DNA of 64,000 nucleotides from Catenaria anguillulae PL171 (lineage: Eukaryota > Blastocladiomycota > Blastocladiomycetes > Blastocladiales > Catenariaceae). Within the stretch, counting starts at the first letter, position 1. Each line of letters opens with the position of its first letter. Positions 13,940 to 25,304 of this stretch are shown one piece after another. The stretch covers positions 1,054,001 through 1,118,000 of the forward strand of contig MCFL01000002.1 in NCBI GenBank assembly GCA_002102555.1, read 5' to 3'. The notes beneath the pieces are model-generated. The model worked only from the letters and a program-made list of their open reading frames with translations, was not told the origin of the DNA and did no database searches. The position numbers and the translations under genes were made by a program.

Positions 13940-14959
13940 GAGCCCCGGGTCCGGCGAGCTTCATTCCGGCTGTTCTGGGCATCGCTGGCATCTTCGACGC
14001 ATGGATCGTGCGAGTCGGCGCTGGCCGACCAGTCAGCGGGGCTGGTCATGATGGTGGATGCAAACGCAAATGCCAAAAAATGCAGGATTGAAGGATTGCG
14101 CAAGGTGCTTTCCGATATTTCGTTATTCATGGACCTTTAAAGCGATGCATCTATTCAGCACTGTCCCACGGATTGTCGTTACAAATTGCTTTGTCCGGAT
14201 CTTGTCTGGAACAACGTCAAGGGCAAAGTCCATTGAAGGGGGCGAGGACAGTGACCGTAGAATGGGCCATTGCATCGTGAGCTGAGCGACGCACCACAAT
14301 GTGGGTGAGAATGAGGAGATCTGAAGTTCTCCAGAGCTCTGCTGCAGTGTCACATAGTGAAGGTATCGATGAGTATTCTCGGCTCCGTGAGCAAGTATCA
14401 CTTTACACTCAAACCTGGAGGTTTGCAGAATATGTGAACAACAGGCGATCATGATCCTCCCTCCCGGACCCTAAGCACGCACGTAAGCGTGTTGTGAATC
14501 TGAGACTCTCGCCACTCATGGCTATGTGAGACAGGCAAAGGCCAAGCACCAATCGCCATGAAGAAGCGAGACAGTAGCGATAGACTACATATTGGCTTGT
14601 GTGAACCAATGCGCAAGACTCAGAAACATTTCCCATGTAGATGATGCCAGCATGAGGCGGCATACGAGGCTGTAGAGAAGCTGGGAGAATTCCACAATAG
14701 GCTGGAATGTATGCACTGCGGAGTCTCATGAGGTGGCGAAGCTCATACCACAGCCAGCATACCTAGATTTCCCTAGCTTGCACTTGGTGGGCAATAGCCC
14801 CCTCGTCCGACTTTATAGTGGTCCCGGAGGGGATAAATAGTACGGTCGGACCCCCGACATAGGTTGGGACAATAACCACGATTGCTGCTTTTGCTCCTAC
14901 TCAATACACTCTCCATTGATTCCTTTCACACTCGCACACCTTCCCGACCAGCGAGCGTA
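13940..14959. other. Gene-poor stretch with a duplicated segment and an inverted repeat
   Basis: No complete gene is seen. At about 14036-14110 lies a segment resembling 16725-16800, both containing GGTCATGATGGTG followed by AATGCC. On the minus strand each encodes a similar short peptide start (MTSPADWSASA here, MTNPSDPAASA there). At 14805-14811 and 14845-14851 an inverted repeat GTCCGAC/GTCGGAC brackets TTTATAG and GGGATAAATAG, downstream of the next minus-strand gene. Confidence 0.45.
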
Positions 14960-16196
14960 TTAAAACAAAGCGGCTGATTTTCCATCACACACGGCTGGAT
15001 GCTCCAACATGGCACTGTTCCCCTTGCTCGCTTCTTGACAAATCCTTAACAGCGTCCTGTTCAGGTATGGCAACGACCAAAATGCCGGCGGATCTCCTTG
15101 CTGCTGTGTCCAGCCTGAATTGGGCTCCGAGTAGTGATTAGAAACAGGCGCGCCGACATTGGAGAGCTCGATCTGAGGTTGCTCTTGTGCTTTTTGCTTG
15201 CCATTACATCGTCGCGCGCGCAGATAGGTAAGCGAGGCAGCCAGCGCCGCAACAACGAGACTGAGAGAACAGACCAAGACGCATAGAAGCATGACGGTGT
15301 TCGCGGATGAAGCAGAGTGTGTGGATGACCATGCTGGCAGGTGCGGCGAGTTGGTCACAGTTCCGATTGTTGTAAATGCGACGGTTGCGCCTGTAACTTG
15401 TGTGATAATCACAGGCAACCCGCCTGGTAGAGTGACGGTGAATACTGGAAGTGGGACACCCGGTGTGATGACGGTAACAAAAGTAGTTGACGCTGAGCCC
15501 GAGACAATAGTCACAGTCGTCGTGAATGTTTCCAATGGAGTGGAGATCGAGGAAGACGTTGGTGCGGCAATTGCGGTTGCAACAGAAGTGGGCAAGCTGG
15601 TTGAGACAGCTATGGGAAGCGTTGTGGGAGAGCTCTGTTGAAGACGGCAATCGAAGTGGAGACGCACTATGGATGCAACAATCCAAGTTTGGAGCGTGAG
15701 AACATGAGAAGTGGGCCAAGAATCCTGGTGAGGACGTACAACTGTCGATCTGCTCATTCACTTGAGCCCAAATCGTGATGCCTTTAAGCAAGCATCTTGC
15801 AAACTCGGTATCTTCCTGCCGCCAATGTCGGTGGGGAGCTGTGCCGATTCGCTCGGGGACAATTACACTCCCAAACCCGATTTGGCCAAGAGCTTCACCG
15901 TAGCGGATACTGATGTTGTTGAATCCGGTGGGAGCAGTGAAGCCGAGAACATGTACCCAAGGAAGAGCAACATCGCCTTGACTGTCCATCTGATAGTGAA
16001 TACTTTGCGGTTGTGATCCATCAGAGCAATGAATACGAAATCCACAAGGAATCACTGGCAGGAAGAAGAACTGAAGAACTTGAACGTCCAGACGAGTAAT
16101 GTACGATTCCCCCAGGCAAACCGCGCTGAGCTCTGGAAGGGTTGTGCCATTGGAAGCGCTGCCAATAAAGTCGAGGAATTTAACATTGCCAGACAT
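14960..16196 (-). CDS. Thr/Val-rich single-pass membrane protein J1 with conserved N-terminal domain
   Basis: First of three tandem paralogues. Exons 15740-16196 and 14960-15666 (73-nt intron) give 387 residues. Residues 1-150 form a conserved domain with SGFRIHCSDGSQPQSI-type signature (here CGFRIHCSDGSQPQSI), a NISIRYGEALGQIGFG stretch, and CLLKGITIWA. Its beta-rich, Gly-rich pattern recalls jacalin-like lectins, a tentative reading. A Thr/Val/Ser stalk (TFVTVITPGVPLP, TVTLPGGLPVIITQ) leads to one hydrophobic helix (MLLCVLVCSLSLVVAALAA), a basic stop-transfer RARR, and a tail of about 80 residues. There is no N-terminal signal peptide, which is odd for an ectodomain-stalk-TM layout. Surface sensing or adhesion is only a guess. 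Confidence 0.78.
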
Positions 16197-17151
16197 TGTA
16201 GATCTGACTTGAGTTCATAGGTTTCTGCATCGCAACGAGCCAGTGTGCTGTGTAGGGCGGTTAGCGGCTTTTACGTTCGTCATTGTCAATTTTCTCGCGA
16301 CCTGGAGTGAGATATTTGTGCATAGTAGACACCGCACAGTTCGACGGCACACGGAACGACTGCAACTTCACCGTGCCGACGACAGACTCGAATCATCTCG
16401 TTTCAATACTGAAAATAACTGGAAGAGAAACTTGCCTTGTTCGCACGAGATGGACGGATTGATAAATATGACAGGTATTGCGTGAATCGTCAGCTCCGAG
16501 GCCCAGGCCCAGGCTGAGGGTTAGACCACATACATACATCGCATGCACCGGCGCGACAGACGTATTGTGGTGCTGAACAGGTCTTTGGGGATCGAGCTGG
16601 CCTGCGAGTTGAATACGGATAGGAGAAACGAGCTGGCTCGTCCTTGGCAAAGGATGCACACACAAGGTCTGTTGGGCTTCATCCTGTCCTTCTTGAGTCT
16701 TAGACTTCGCACTGGCAGCGGGGTCAGAGGGATTGGTCATGATGGTGATTGTGCATGCGAATGCCAAATGATACAGGTTTCAGGGATTGCTCAAGGCTAG
16801 GTCGTTTGCGGTGCTCAATACATGGTGCAAACAGACGCTCGTGACAGAAACGCTTGGGATTGTCAGCCAGTCGCCACTCGTGAATATCTTAGTGTGCGGT
16901 TCCCATAAACACCCAAAAGATCCCCCTCACCTCGCACCTCTGCTCCAGTAATTTTGTCAAATGGCCGAACGGACTGTCATACCTTTCCGACACGGAAGGC
17001 GTTCCCGCTTGCTCATTCAGCGTTCCGTCGTCGAACGGCACCGTGTTCGGTGTTCTGTAGCCGCAGCACCAACATCGGACCTCATCGGACATATGTGCTT
17101 GGAAATGAGTCCAGCCACAAAGTCTGCTCGTGGTGATTGGGAACAGTTCTA
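16197..17151. other. Intergenic between J1 and J2
   Basis: It contains the second copy of the duplicated segment (about 16725-16800) seen at 14036-14110. A minus-strand ORF starting with MTNPSDPAASA runs on from it, but no family or complete gene can be supported. Confidence 0.4.
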
Positions 17152-18241
17152 TTAAATGTCGGACAGTTCGATCCCAGCTTGTCCTTGCGAGCTGTGCTCG
17201 CCGATGCTGTGCCAGCGCATGCGCAAATAAGTGAGCGAGGCAGCTAATGCGGCAACGACGAGGCCGAGCGCAATAATCAAGAAGCATATGATACTAACAG
17301 AGTTCAAGGACGAGGAATTGTGGAATGAAGGTGGCACGGGAAGTTGGGGTGAGGTGGTCGCAGTGCTGACGGTTGTAAATGCGACGGTTGCGCCTGGAAC
17401 TTGTGTGATAATCACAGGCAACCCGCCTGGAAGAGTGACGGTGAATACTGGAAGTGGGACACCCGGTGTGATGACGGTAACAAAAGTGGTCGATGCTGAG
17501 CCGGAGTTGATGGTGATGGTTGTCGTGAATGCTTCTAATGCAGCGGAAATCGAAGAGGCAATTGTGGTTGCAGCATTTGTGGATGAGCCAAAGTTTGTGG
17601 TTGCGACAGATGCTTGCTCAGTTGGGGTGGGCGAGCTGGTCGTCGGGGTGGCAGTTGTGGCAAGGATTGTAGGAGACGGTTGAGGAGGACGACAAGCAAA
17701 GTGGAGTCGCACTACGTATGCATGCAATGCAGTGGACAGGGTGTCAGGGTGAGCAGAGAAAAGGGCCAGACAGACAGGGAAACAACGTACAACTGAGGAC
17801 AGTATTCCTCCGAGCCCAAATCGTCATGCCTTTGAGCACGCAACTGGCATACTCAGAGTCCATTTGTCGCCACAGAGGAGCACTTTCGAGGCCAGGCATG
17901 GGTTGATCGGGCACCATGAGATCCCCAAGCCCAAACTGACCCAAGACTTCGGCGTGCCGGACACCGATATTGCTGATGCCAGTAGAGTGGGTCGAACCGA
18001 GAACATGACGCCAGATGCTAGCATCTCCATCATGATGGTAGTTGATGCTTTGAGGCTGTGATCCATCCGAACAATGGATACGAAAGCCAGACAGCGTATA
18101 CGGTTGCCCGCCGAAGAGAAAGGCCTCAAGGTCGAGTCGGGTGACAATTGAATCGCCTTGACATTGTGCGCTGTGCTCGGGAAACGTAGCAGTGCCGTCT
18201 GCACTGCCAACAAAGTCAAGAATCTTTGTGTCGTTCGACAT
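17152..18241 (-). CDS. Thr/Val-rich single-pass membrane protein J2
   Basis: Second paralogue. Exons 17791-18241 and 17152-17711 (79-nt intron at the same place as in J1 and J3) give 336 residues. The N-terminal domain (ILDFVGSADGTATFPE, SGFRIHCSDGSQPQSINYH, LGQFGLGDLMVP, CVLKGMTIWAR) is the closest match to J1. The Thr/Ser stalk and the single TM helix (SIICFLIIALGLVVAALAA) follow, but the cytoplasmic tail is only about 25 residues (ends IELSDI), much shorter than in J1 or J3. The stalk core is almost identical in DNA to J1, suggesting recent duplication or gene conversion. No signal peptide is seen. Confidence 0.78.
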
Positions 18242-18597
18242 GGTGGTGCATGCGACGGGGACGATTTACATAGCTTTCGACACCTTATGTATAAGTAAAG
18301 ACCGTGAGGAGAGAAGTCTGTGCAACTGATCCATCAAGATTCCAGCTCAATTATGTTGAGTGATCTGTGTTGAGTGAGACAATTGCTCACCGCAGCCTGG
18401 TGTAATTGCTCACCGTCACTTCATGGCCGAACCGTACGTACCTAGGGAGAAGGGCACAAGCGTGGGTGCAACCGCCGTCATTTTCTACAGGCGTAGCATC
18501 TCAATATTGTGGCAACCCCTTGAGCTGCAATTCTTCCAGGGGCAGGCACCGCAATACCAATCACTTACTTGAGACAACATATACCAGTGACAGACAG
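18242..18597. other. Intergenic between J2 and J3
   Basis: A stretch of 356 bp with no supported feature. It holds the J2 promoter and the J3 3' flank. Confidence 0.35.
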
Positions 18598-19781
18598 CTA
18601 TTCCCCACATCCCTCAACTTCCGACTTGGCACACTTACCCGCCAGCTCATTTGGAACGTCGTCAACAGGACCCGCTTCGGGAATAGGAGCAACAAGATAC
18701 GCCGGCGGATCGACTTGCTGAGTATCGATCTCGCGGTTGACCATAGAATGGTTGACATCAACCAGCTCGATATCACCGTGTCGCTGCCTTCTATGCTTCC
18801 GCCGGCGCATGCGCAGATACATGAGAACGGAGGCCAACGCCGCCACAACAAGGCAGAGCGCAATAATGAGCCATGACAGGAATGCAATGTCGTCCACCGA
18901 CGACGAGGACGATGGGAGCGCCAAGGGCGTTCCTGGGACAGGCGCAAATGTTGCCACCGCACCGCCACCTGAAACTTGGGTGATGACGATGGGCGTCCCA
19001 CCAGGTAATGTCACGGTGAGAGGTGCTGGTGCGACGCCGGGTGTGATGACGGTGATGATTGTGGTTGCAGAAGCCCCAGATCCAACCGTGATGGTGGTTG
19101 TGAATGGGATTTGTGATGGAGCGACGTTCGTGGCTGCCAAAGACCCCGGGTCAGGTCGAGCCACTGTGGTGGTGGTTGTCGTGGGACCTGAGGTCGTTGA
19201 GAGCAGGGTGGGGGTTGGTGGTTCCGGTGGGGGCGGGCTGCAATCGAACTGCAGTTGTACTTGAATGAGCAATTCGAGGCGAGTGAGAATCCAGTTCAAG
19301 TCCCAGGACGGCAGCTCTTCAACGTACGGCTATGGACAAAGACATTGCTCCATATCTTCAAGCCCTTGAGCAAACAGGCCGAGAATGCCGACTCAGATTG
19401 CCGCCAACTCATAGTGGGAGGATTGGTTCGGCTGACGGGAGTAGGCGCAATAATCCCTGCGTATGCAAACTGCTGTAGAAGTCCTGACGATAGAACTGTC
19501 ACATCTTTGATTCCTGCGGACACGACTGAGCCGGCGAATTGCTTGACGAGGCCAATGGGCAGCTGAATCCCAACTTGCGAATTCATTCCTTGTACAGGTG
19601 ATCCGTCCGAGCAATGGACTTGAAATCCGGAAACACCCAACGGCGCAAACCCGGGAATCTCTGGCGCTTCAGTGTCGATACGAGTTACGTGCGAGACACC
19701 TGGGCATGAGGCCGTATATTCCTTGTTGAAGCCGCGGAAAGCAACACCAAAAACGTCGATGATCTTGATGTCCGCATTCAT
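18598..19781 (-). CDS. Thr/Val-rich single-pass membrane protein J3
   Basis: Third and most divergent paralogue. Exons 19328-19781 and 18598-19259 (68-nt intron) give 371 residues. The N-terminal domain keeps SGFQVHCSDGS, CLLKGLKIW and overall spacing but is otherwise far from J1 and J2. The stalk has TIITVITPGVAPAPLTVTLP, then a TM helix (LSWLIIALCLVVAALASVLMY) and a basic stretch (RMRRRKHRRQRH) before an 80-residue tail. The IEL(S/V)(N/D) motif just inside the membrane is shared by all three proteins. The conserved intron phase (last codon LQLQFDC, matching LRLHFDC in J1) confirms common descent. Confidence 0.76.
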
Positions 19782-20539
19782 GATGTTTGTGAATGCATAG
19801 TATGGATCGGTGACGAGGGGTTGCCACCGTGCACTTGCACAGGAGTTCTAATTGCACCAGAGCGGGTGCGGCACTCTTTTATCACGTCAAATGAGCATGT
19901 TGTGTCCTCACAATACATTGTTTGGCTGATTGAGATCGTGGCGAAGGCATTGGTTTCGCTTTCAAATTCATCACCACCATGACCTTACCGCAATTCCGCT
20001 CGTCGTTTGCGTTGCGAGAACGTTGAGACGCTGGTGAACCGTACGTCAGTAAACACTTGTTGGGGCTGACGGCTGACTTGTCTCACTTCCTGTTGATCGC
20101 AATGGTCGCTGCCGTCACTGAAGTTTCAGTCACGCACAACTGTCCTGGCTCAACGAACGTGGAAACGTACACGTATGCTGGCGGATCCAAACAGGTGCCA
20201 TACTGAAGAGAGCGATTCAAATCCGCAATGTCCTGAGCGCGTCATTGTGTAGACGATCCAAACTTGGTGAGTCGATGTAAGACACCAGCAGTTGCGCCAT
20301 GTAGCGCCTGGCTTCAAGTCAAGACCAGGGTTGCGGGTAATTGTCTTTCCATACCGTCTTTGTGTGGATGTGATTGAACGCGCCACCACCAAAGTCCATC
20401 GCCTTGAGAGTCTAGTTCTTGCATTGATACAGTCAGCAAAAAAAGGATGATACACATAGATCTCGAGCTACAATCGAGCTTTCTCGCCAAACACTCCATC
20501 AACTCGGATCATTCAGACATTCGACGAACAACTCGCTAT
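19782..20539. other. Intergenic, no gene seen
   Basis: Sequence upstream of J3 and downstream of a DUF4470-family remnant. No coding similarity to either family could be read on either strand. Confidence 0.35.
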
Positions 20540-21310
20540 GAGCGTCGTGCGGCTACCGCACTGGCAGGTGTCCGCCCAGTAGTCCGTGACGGCTCCTGAT
20601 TCACCTCCTCGACGAAATGTGCCGCGGGCCCCAATGGCGTCAAAAGCCCGCGAGAAAAGTACCGGCGTGTCGCTGGCGGTACACTCGAAATCTTGCCTTG
20701 AATCAACGGGTATGGCAGCTCGTCTCCATTCCCGCACTGCAACTTTCCCATGCCAAACAAATCGAAGTGCAAGTCGCATGCAAGATGAGGATGGAGCGAC
20801 CAATGGTTTCGGGATCGTGGTGGCCGACATATGTAGAACTTGACATTGAGCAGTGGCGTTGAGCGCAAGCGTGTGGTCGATCCAACGGCAATTCGTCGAA
20901 GATGCTCGTGCACAATGGCCGATGGCGACACGGCAGGAGATGAGTGGTGCCAACTTGCGCTTGAGTTCGGCCAATGTGTGCAAGACATGGCCAAGATCGC
21001 ATGATCCAGCGACCAGGGCATCAATCGTGGTAAGGTACCGCGGCGGGGCAAAGATATCGAGGTGCAGGAACAAGTCTTCGGGCAGCGTGTTGCCAAATGA
21101 GTGTAAAACGCGGTGGATTCCGTTCGGATGTTTGGATGCACGAGACACTGGGCAGCGTGCGTTGTACCATCATGGTTTCGTCCATGCCCACGGCGACGGC
21201 GGGCTGGCTGTGCGCCGCTGGGCCCGCCGCCTGGATGGTCGCGGGCGTTTCTTTTTTGTCCTGCAGTCCTTTTGGTCTTGGAAGCGGACTTGGATTTGCT
21301 GGGCACGATC
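20540..21310 (-). pseudogene. DUF4470-family remnant with internal deletion
   Basis: On the minus strand the 5' part reads as the family N-terminus: a basic SKSKSASKTKRTA lead, RTLP, then FGNTLPEDLFLHLDIFAPP, DALVAGSCDLGHVLHTLAELKRKL and an ARNILILHA-like piece. It then jumps straight to the far C-terminal block (QCGNGDELPYPLIQGK, TRRYFSRGLLTPLGPA). About 850 codons present in copies B and C are missing at the junction. Several frame changes also separate the pieces. This is a non-functional relic left by deletion within a full-length copy. Confidence 0.75.
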
Positions 21311-21640
21311 CGGCGATGGCAATGGCGGGCGGCCGTTGGAGGGAAGGTGAGGCTGTGGCTGACGGCTATAGGTTGCTCAAACGTGAGGCGAAATTCATTC
21401 AAGCATACGCATGCATACATTAGCCAGCACAGCAAGTCGTAGGTCCGGCTGGCCTTGTCGGTTGCTGCCCGCTTCAAGTTTGGGCCATCAGCGATAGGTA
21501 TTTATTTACCTTCTAGTACTGTCCGATGTACGACGTCGACTCGAACCATGTCGCCTGCGAGATTCGAAGGTGAAAAAGCACACGGGAATCAAGAAAATCA
21601 CTTGCACACTGCTGGCTACTACCGGTATACATACAACTTC
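21311..21640. other. Intergenic, no gene seen
   Basis: It lies between the remnant's 5' end and the end of copy B. A basic, low-complexity minus-strand reading continues a little upstream of the remnant, but nothing can be supported. Confidence 0.3.
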
Positions 21641-24600
21641 CTATAAATCAAACTCGCCCATGCCCATCTGCTCCAATATCACCCTCGGATCCATACCCAT
21701 GGCCCGCGCCACCTGCATCACCATGCTCCTTGCTTCGGGATCCACCTTTGGCCTTTGCCCAGGCACATCCTCCTCATCACGCTTTACCTTTGGCACAAAT
21801 GCCGGTGGACTCGGCATCATGGTCGGCTCACCGTGTGCCGCTGCCTGCGATGGCATCCCATATTCGCCAAAAACATCCTTGACCAGATCCTCTGCCGGGC
21901 CCATGGACGTCAAAATCCCTCGCTTCAGATACCTGCGCGCCACCACCGGCACGTTTTCAATCTTGCCCTCGAGCAACGGATACGGCAACTCGTTGCGATT
22001 TCCGCATTGCGCCGAGACCAACTCGAGCAACTCGGTAACAGCCACTGCAACAGCGTTATCCTCGGCTCTCACCACGGGCGCGCGTTGGGCGACAACGACA
22101 TCGAGGACCCCCCGGATTGCAGCCATGTACTCTTCTTGGTCGCCTTGAGAATCGCTCGCCGACACGGCCCGTGGGAGCACGCTCACAGTCACATCGAGCG
22201 CAAGCGTCCACGCCCTCCCCGAATACGTCGGTGGGTGCATGTACATCCCGTTGATTAGCAAGAGGCCCAAATGACCCGAGAGTGGCGAGCCCTTGGCGTC
22301 CGCGCGGGCAAACACGATTGCCTTGTGACCCTTGATGACGTGTTTGAACACTTGCTCCACGAGCCCCTTGACGTGAAACGCAGTCTTTCGACCTGGGGTT
22401 TGCAGGGCAGAGTTGATGCGGCCGCGCTTGCACTGCTCCTCGGCTTGTGAAAACATGAATCCAAGGTCGCCTTCCGAAATGGACGGCGGTGCGAGTGCGG
22501 GCAGACCGTGCAGGCGCTGGCAAAAAGGTAAACCCAACATCCCGACGCTTGGGACATGCGCATGGACCTGCTTGGTGTAAATGAGGTCGGCGGTCCGGAA
22601 CTTGCGCGAATGCTTTGCCTGCTTCAACAGCACGCGGCTTGGCATCCAAAACCGGTGTAGTTGGCCGTTAATGATGATGAGCGCGCCGCCGTGGCCCGAT
22701 TCGATTTGCTTGGCAGTTGGTAGGGTGATCTTGACGCTGTCGCCGTACGCACTGATATCCAAAGTCACCGCCAGCGTTGCACCGGAATCCACGATCTTGA
22801 CCACCTTGGCACTCCCTTCCTCCTCTGCTGCCTTGCGTGCCTCAAGCACTTTCTTGGTCGTTTCCGCAATTGCTCTCATCACGGGTAACCACGGCGACTC
22901 GTCGACCAACACCTTCTCCACGGCCAACTGATCCAACGTCCACACCTTGCCGCCCATGGGCGCGTAGTACCCTTGCCCGGGCCCAATCACGTGCGGCCGT
23001 TGCAAACTCATCCTCACTGCCTTTGCGTCCCACGAGCTCATCAATCCAGGCAAATACACGGCCACCGTAATCGTCTTCTTGGCTTGATTGATTTCCACGA
23101 TTCGCAACGCCTCCGTGAGATATTGCCTGCCGGCGTGCTCAAAGCACACGACCAAGTTGGGCGTTGGGAACGAGTCAAAGGCAAGCGGGAAGGTTGCTTG
23201 CACGTGCAGGGCATATTCGCACCGCGTGGCGACGCCGAGGCCGCGTAGCTGCGCGTGAATGAGTATGTCGGCGATGGTATCGGCCAAGGCCGGGACGGAG
23301 TTGATTCGATTCCAGAAACTTGTCGGGACATCGTAATTGGGTGTGGAGCTGCGATCGGCCGGATTGGACGGCGAAAAGAACGCCAAGCCGGATGGATCTG
23401 CCCAGGTAATGCGGTTGGATGCAATGGCGTATGCGATAAGAGTTCCAATGAGCGCGCCCGACGCCAATGGCCCACCTGTGGACATGACAAGCGCCCGTCA
23501 GTCAAAAACCAAACGCGCCCGCAAGGGAGGAGCGGCACTCCAGAAACGTACCTGGCCGAATCATCTTGTGCATGTAGGATCCACAGTTGTCGCGTGCAAC
23601 CTTGATCAACGCCTCGGCAACACAGTTGCTCTCCTCCAAACTCACAGGCACGCTCGGGACTGGACATGCCAGCCACGTGAACCGATACAACGACCGCGAG
23701 CCCAAATCGTCAACGTAGGCCTTTGAAAACCCAAACGGATCCACCATGCATGCCCAGCTCGCGGCGCTGCCGTCCGTCAGCTCGAGTAACTGCAATCCGA
23801 GCAGGACGGGGGCATGGTGCAAGTCCATTCCGAGCATTTGGCGGACGTATTCTTGGCGAGTGTCGGCAGAGTTGCCCAGGAGGATGCTGGTCGTGAGAAC
23901 GTGTGGAATGTGCGGAAGTCGTGGTGATGCGGGTTTGAGGAGCGGAGACGAGTGCACGAGAAGGTTGAGCAGGCCGCAGTGGTCGGCAGAGTTGGCGGTC
24001 GAGATCACATCAAAGCGAGTTGACGTGAGTGTGAGGGATTCCATGTATGAGAGCGGGTGGTCGATGTTGAATGTGAAGTGGATGTGAATCGGGCGCGTGG
24101 TTGTACCGAGTTTGGTGGTCCGTTCGCCCAACCCCTCATCCAGGAGAAGCGCATGCAAACTCTCAACCCACCCGGCGACATTCTCCAACATGTCACGTTC
24201 CACCTTGACGCCTCCCTCCCGCCTCAAATCAAACACATGTCCCTCCATAGGCAGTGTCCCATAATGCACCACAAAGAAACAAGTTCCGTCCGCCCTAGTC
24301 AACAGCATGGACGGATTCGGCTGCAGGCGGGCAACGGGCCCGCTGTTAAACCACCTGCCGTACTGAACCAAGTGCTCGGCTTCGCCCCGTATCTGAAAGA
24401 CATGGGAATTGAATGACTGGTCAAACGTGGCAAGCGACTCTGAAAAGTGCTCGCAAATTGATTTCGCATAATCCCGCATGGATGCTGGATGCACGGGGCT
24501 CGACAGAAGACGCTGCTCGCGCGCACTGGTCAATTGTGCAAGCGTCCAGCTGCACTTGACCCAGGTGCGCCAGACGTGCTTGAGTTGCTTGAGAGTGGCA

Positions 24601-25304
24601 GGGTCAGAGACGCGGATGGTCGAGGAGGATGACGAGGGCAAGAGCCATTCGGCGTCAGGGCGGTCGAGGCATGCTTGCATTTGCGATCGCCAGAATTGGA
24701 AAACGGTCGGATCAAGGGCCATCGAGTACCAAAACTGGGCAACGGATCGCACCAGTGTGGGCGTGACGGGGCCAGACCAAGTGGAGATGGCGTGAAGAAT
24801 GAGGATGTTGCGGGCAATAACCTCGGACTGGTGATCGTTGACGTGGAAGTGAACATTGAGCGGTAACGGCTGCGAAGACGTTGCGACATTCCTTCGAAAG
24901 TGGTCATGAACAATACCGCCAAGCGAGATTGTCTCTGGCTTCAACAGCTTGCGCCGGAGTTCCGAAAGGGTGAAGAGCACATGGCGAAGGTCACCTGCCG
25001 CTGCGCCCGAGCCAGCGAGAAGCGCATCGATATGTGTCAGGCGTCCCGGGGGCGCAAAGACGTCAAGGTGCAGGAACAAGTCTTCTGGGATGGAGTTGCC
25101 AAACGGATAGTAAAAGTTGGCGTAGTCGTCCTTGATGTAGGTGGCGCAGGGCAGGGTACGCTGGACCGTGGGGGTGGCTACCTGATCAATCTGACCTTGG
25201 TCTCGATTGTGGGGCGGAATGACGGGCGAGGCCGACTTGGGCGGCGGTTGTTTGGGTTGCGACTTTGGCTTTGTTTTTGCCTTATTCTTGGTTTTCGGTG
25301 GCAT
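21641..25304 (-). CDS. DUF4470-family protein, copy B (full length)
   Basis: Exons 23552-25304 and 21641-23475 (76-nt intron) give 1,195 residues in an unbroken frame. A Lys/Pro-rich lead (KTKNKAKTKPKSQPKQ) is followed by a DUF4470-like domain at about residues 70-180: YYPFGNSIPEDLFLHL, LLAGSGAAAGDLRHVLFTL, HVNDHQSEVIARNILILHA. The middle block RFDVISTANSADHCGLLNLLV matches the region that follows DUF4470 in fungal MYND-type proteins. The C-terminal half is conserved among copies (SGALIGTLIA, YYAPMGGKVWTLDQL, AWTLALDVTVSVLP, NELPYPLLEGK). No MYND-type Cys pairs are visible. ATG 25304 is chosen because the basic lead starts there; an upstream extension is not conserved. DUF4470 also occurs in dynein assembly factor DNAAF3, but the rest differs. 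Molecular role unknown. Confidence 0.8.

Noticed and set aside
14805-14851. Inverted repeat GTCCGAC/GTCGGAC as a tRNA or riboswitch
   Set aside because: The arms are only 7 nt, no cloverleaf or TTCGA-type loop fits, and the centre is AT-rich; at most a weak hairpin in a 3' flank.
15291-19264. Long plus-strand ORFs at 15291-15641, 17231-17683 and 18737-19264 rich in Val and Thr
   Set aside because: They lie exactly antisense to the stalk exons of J1-J3 and mirror their Thr/Val codons; introns and conserved domains support the minus strand only.
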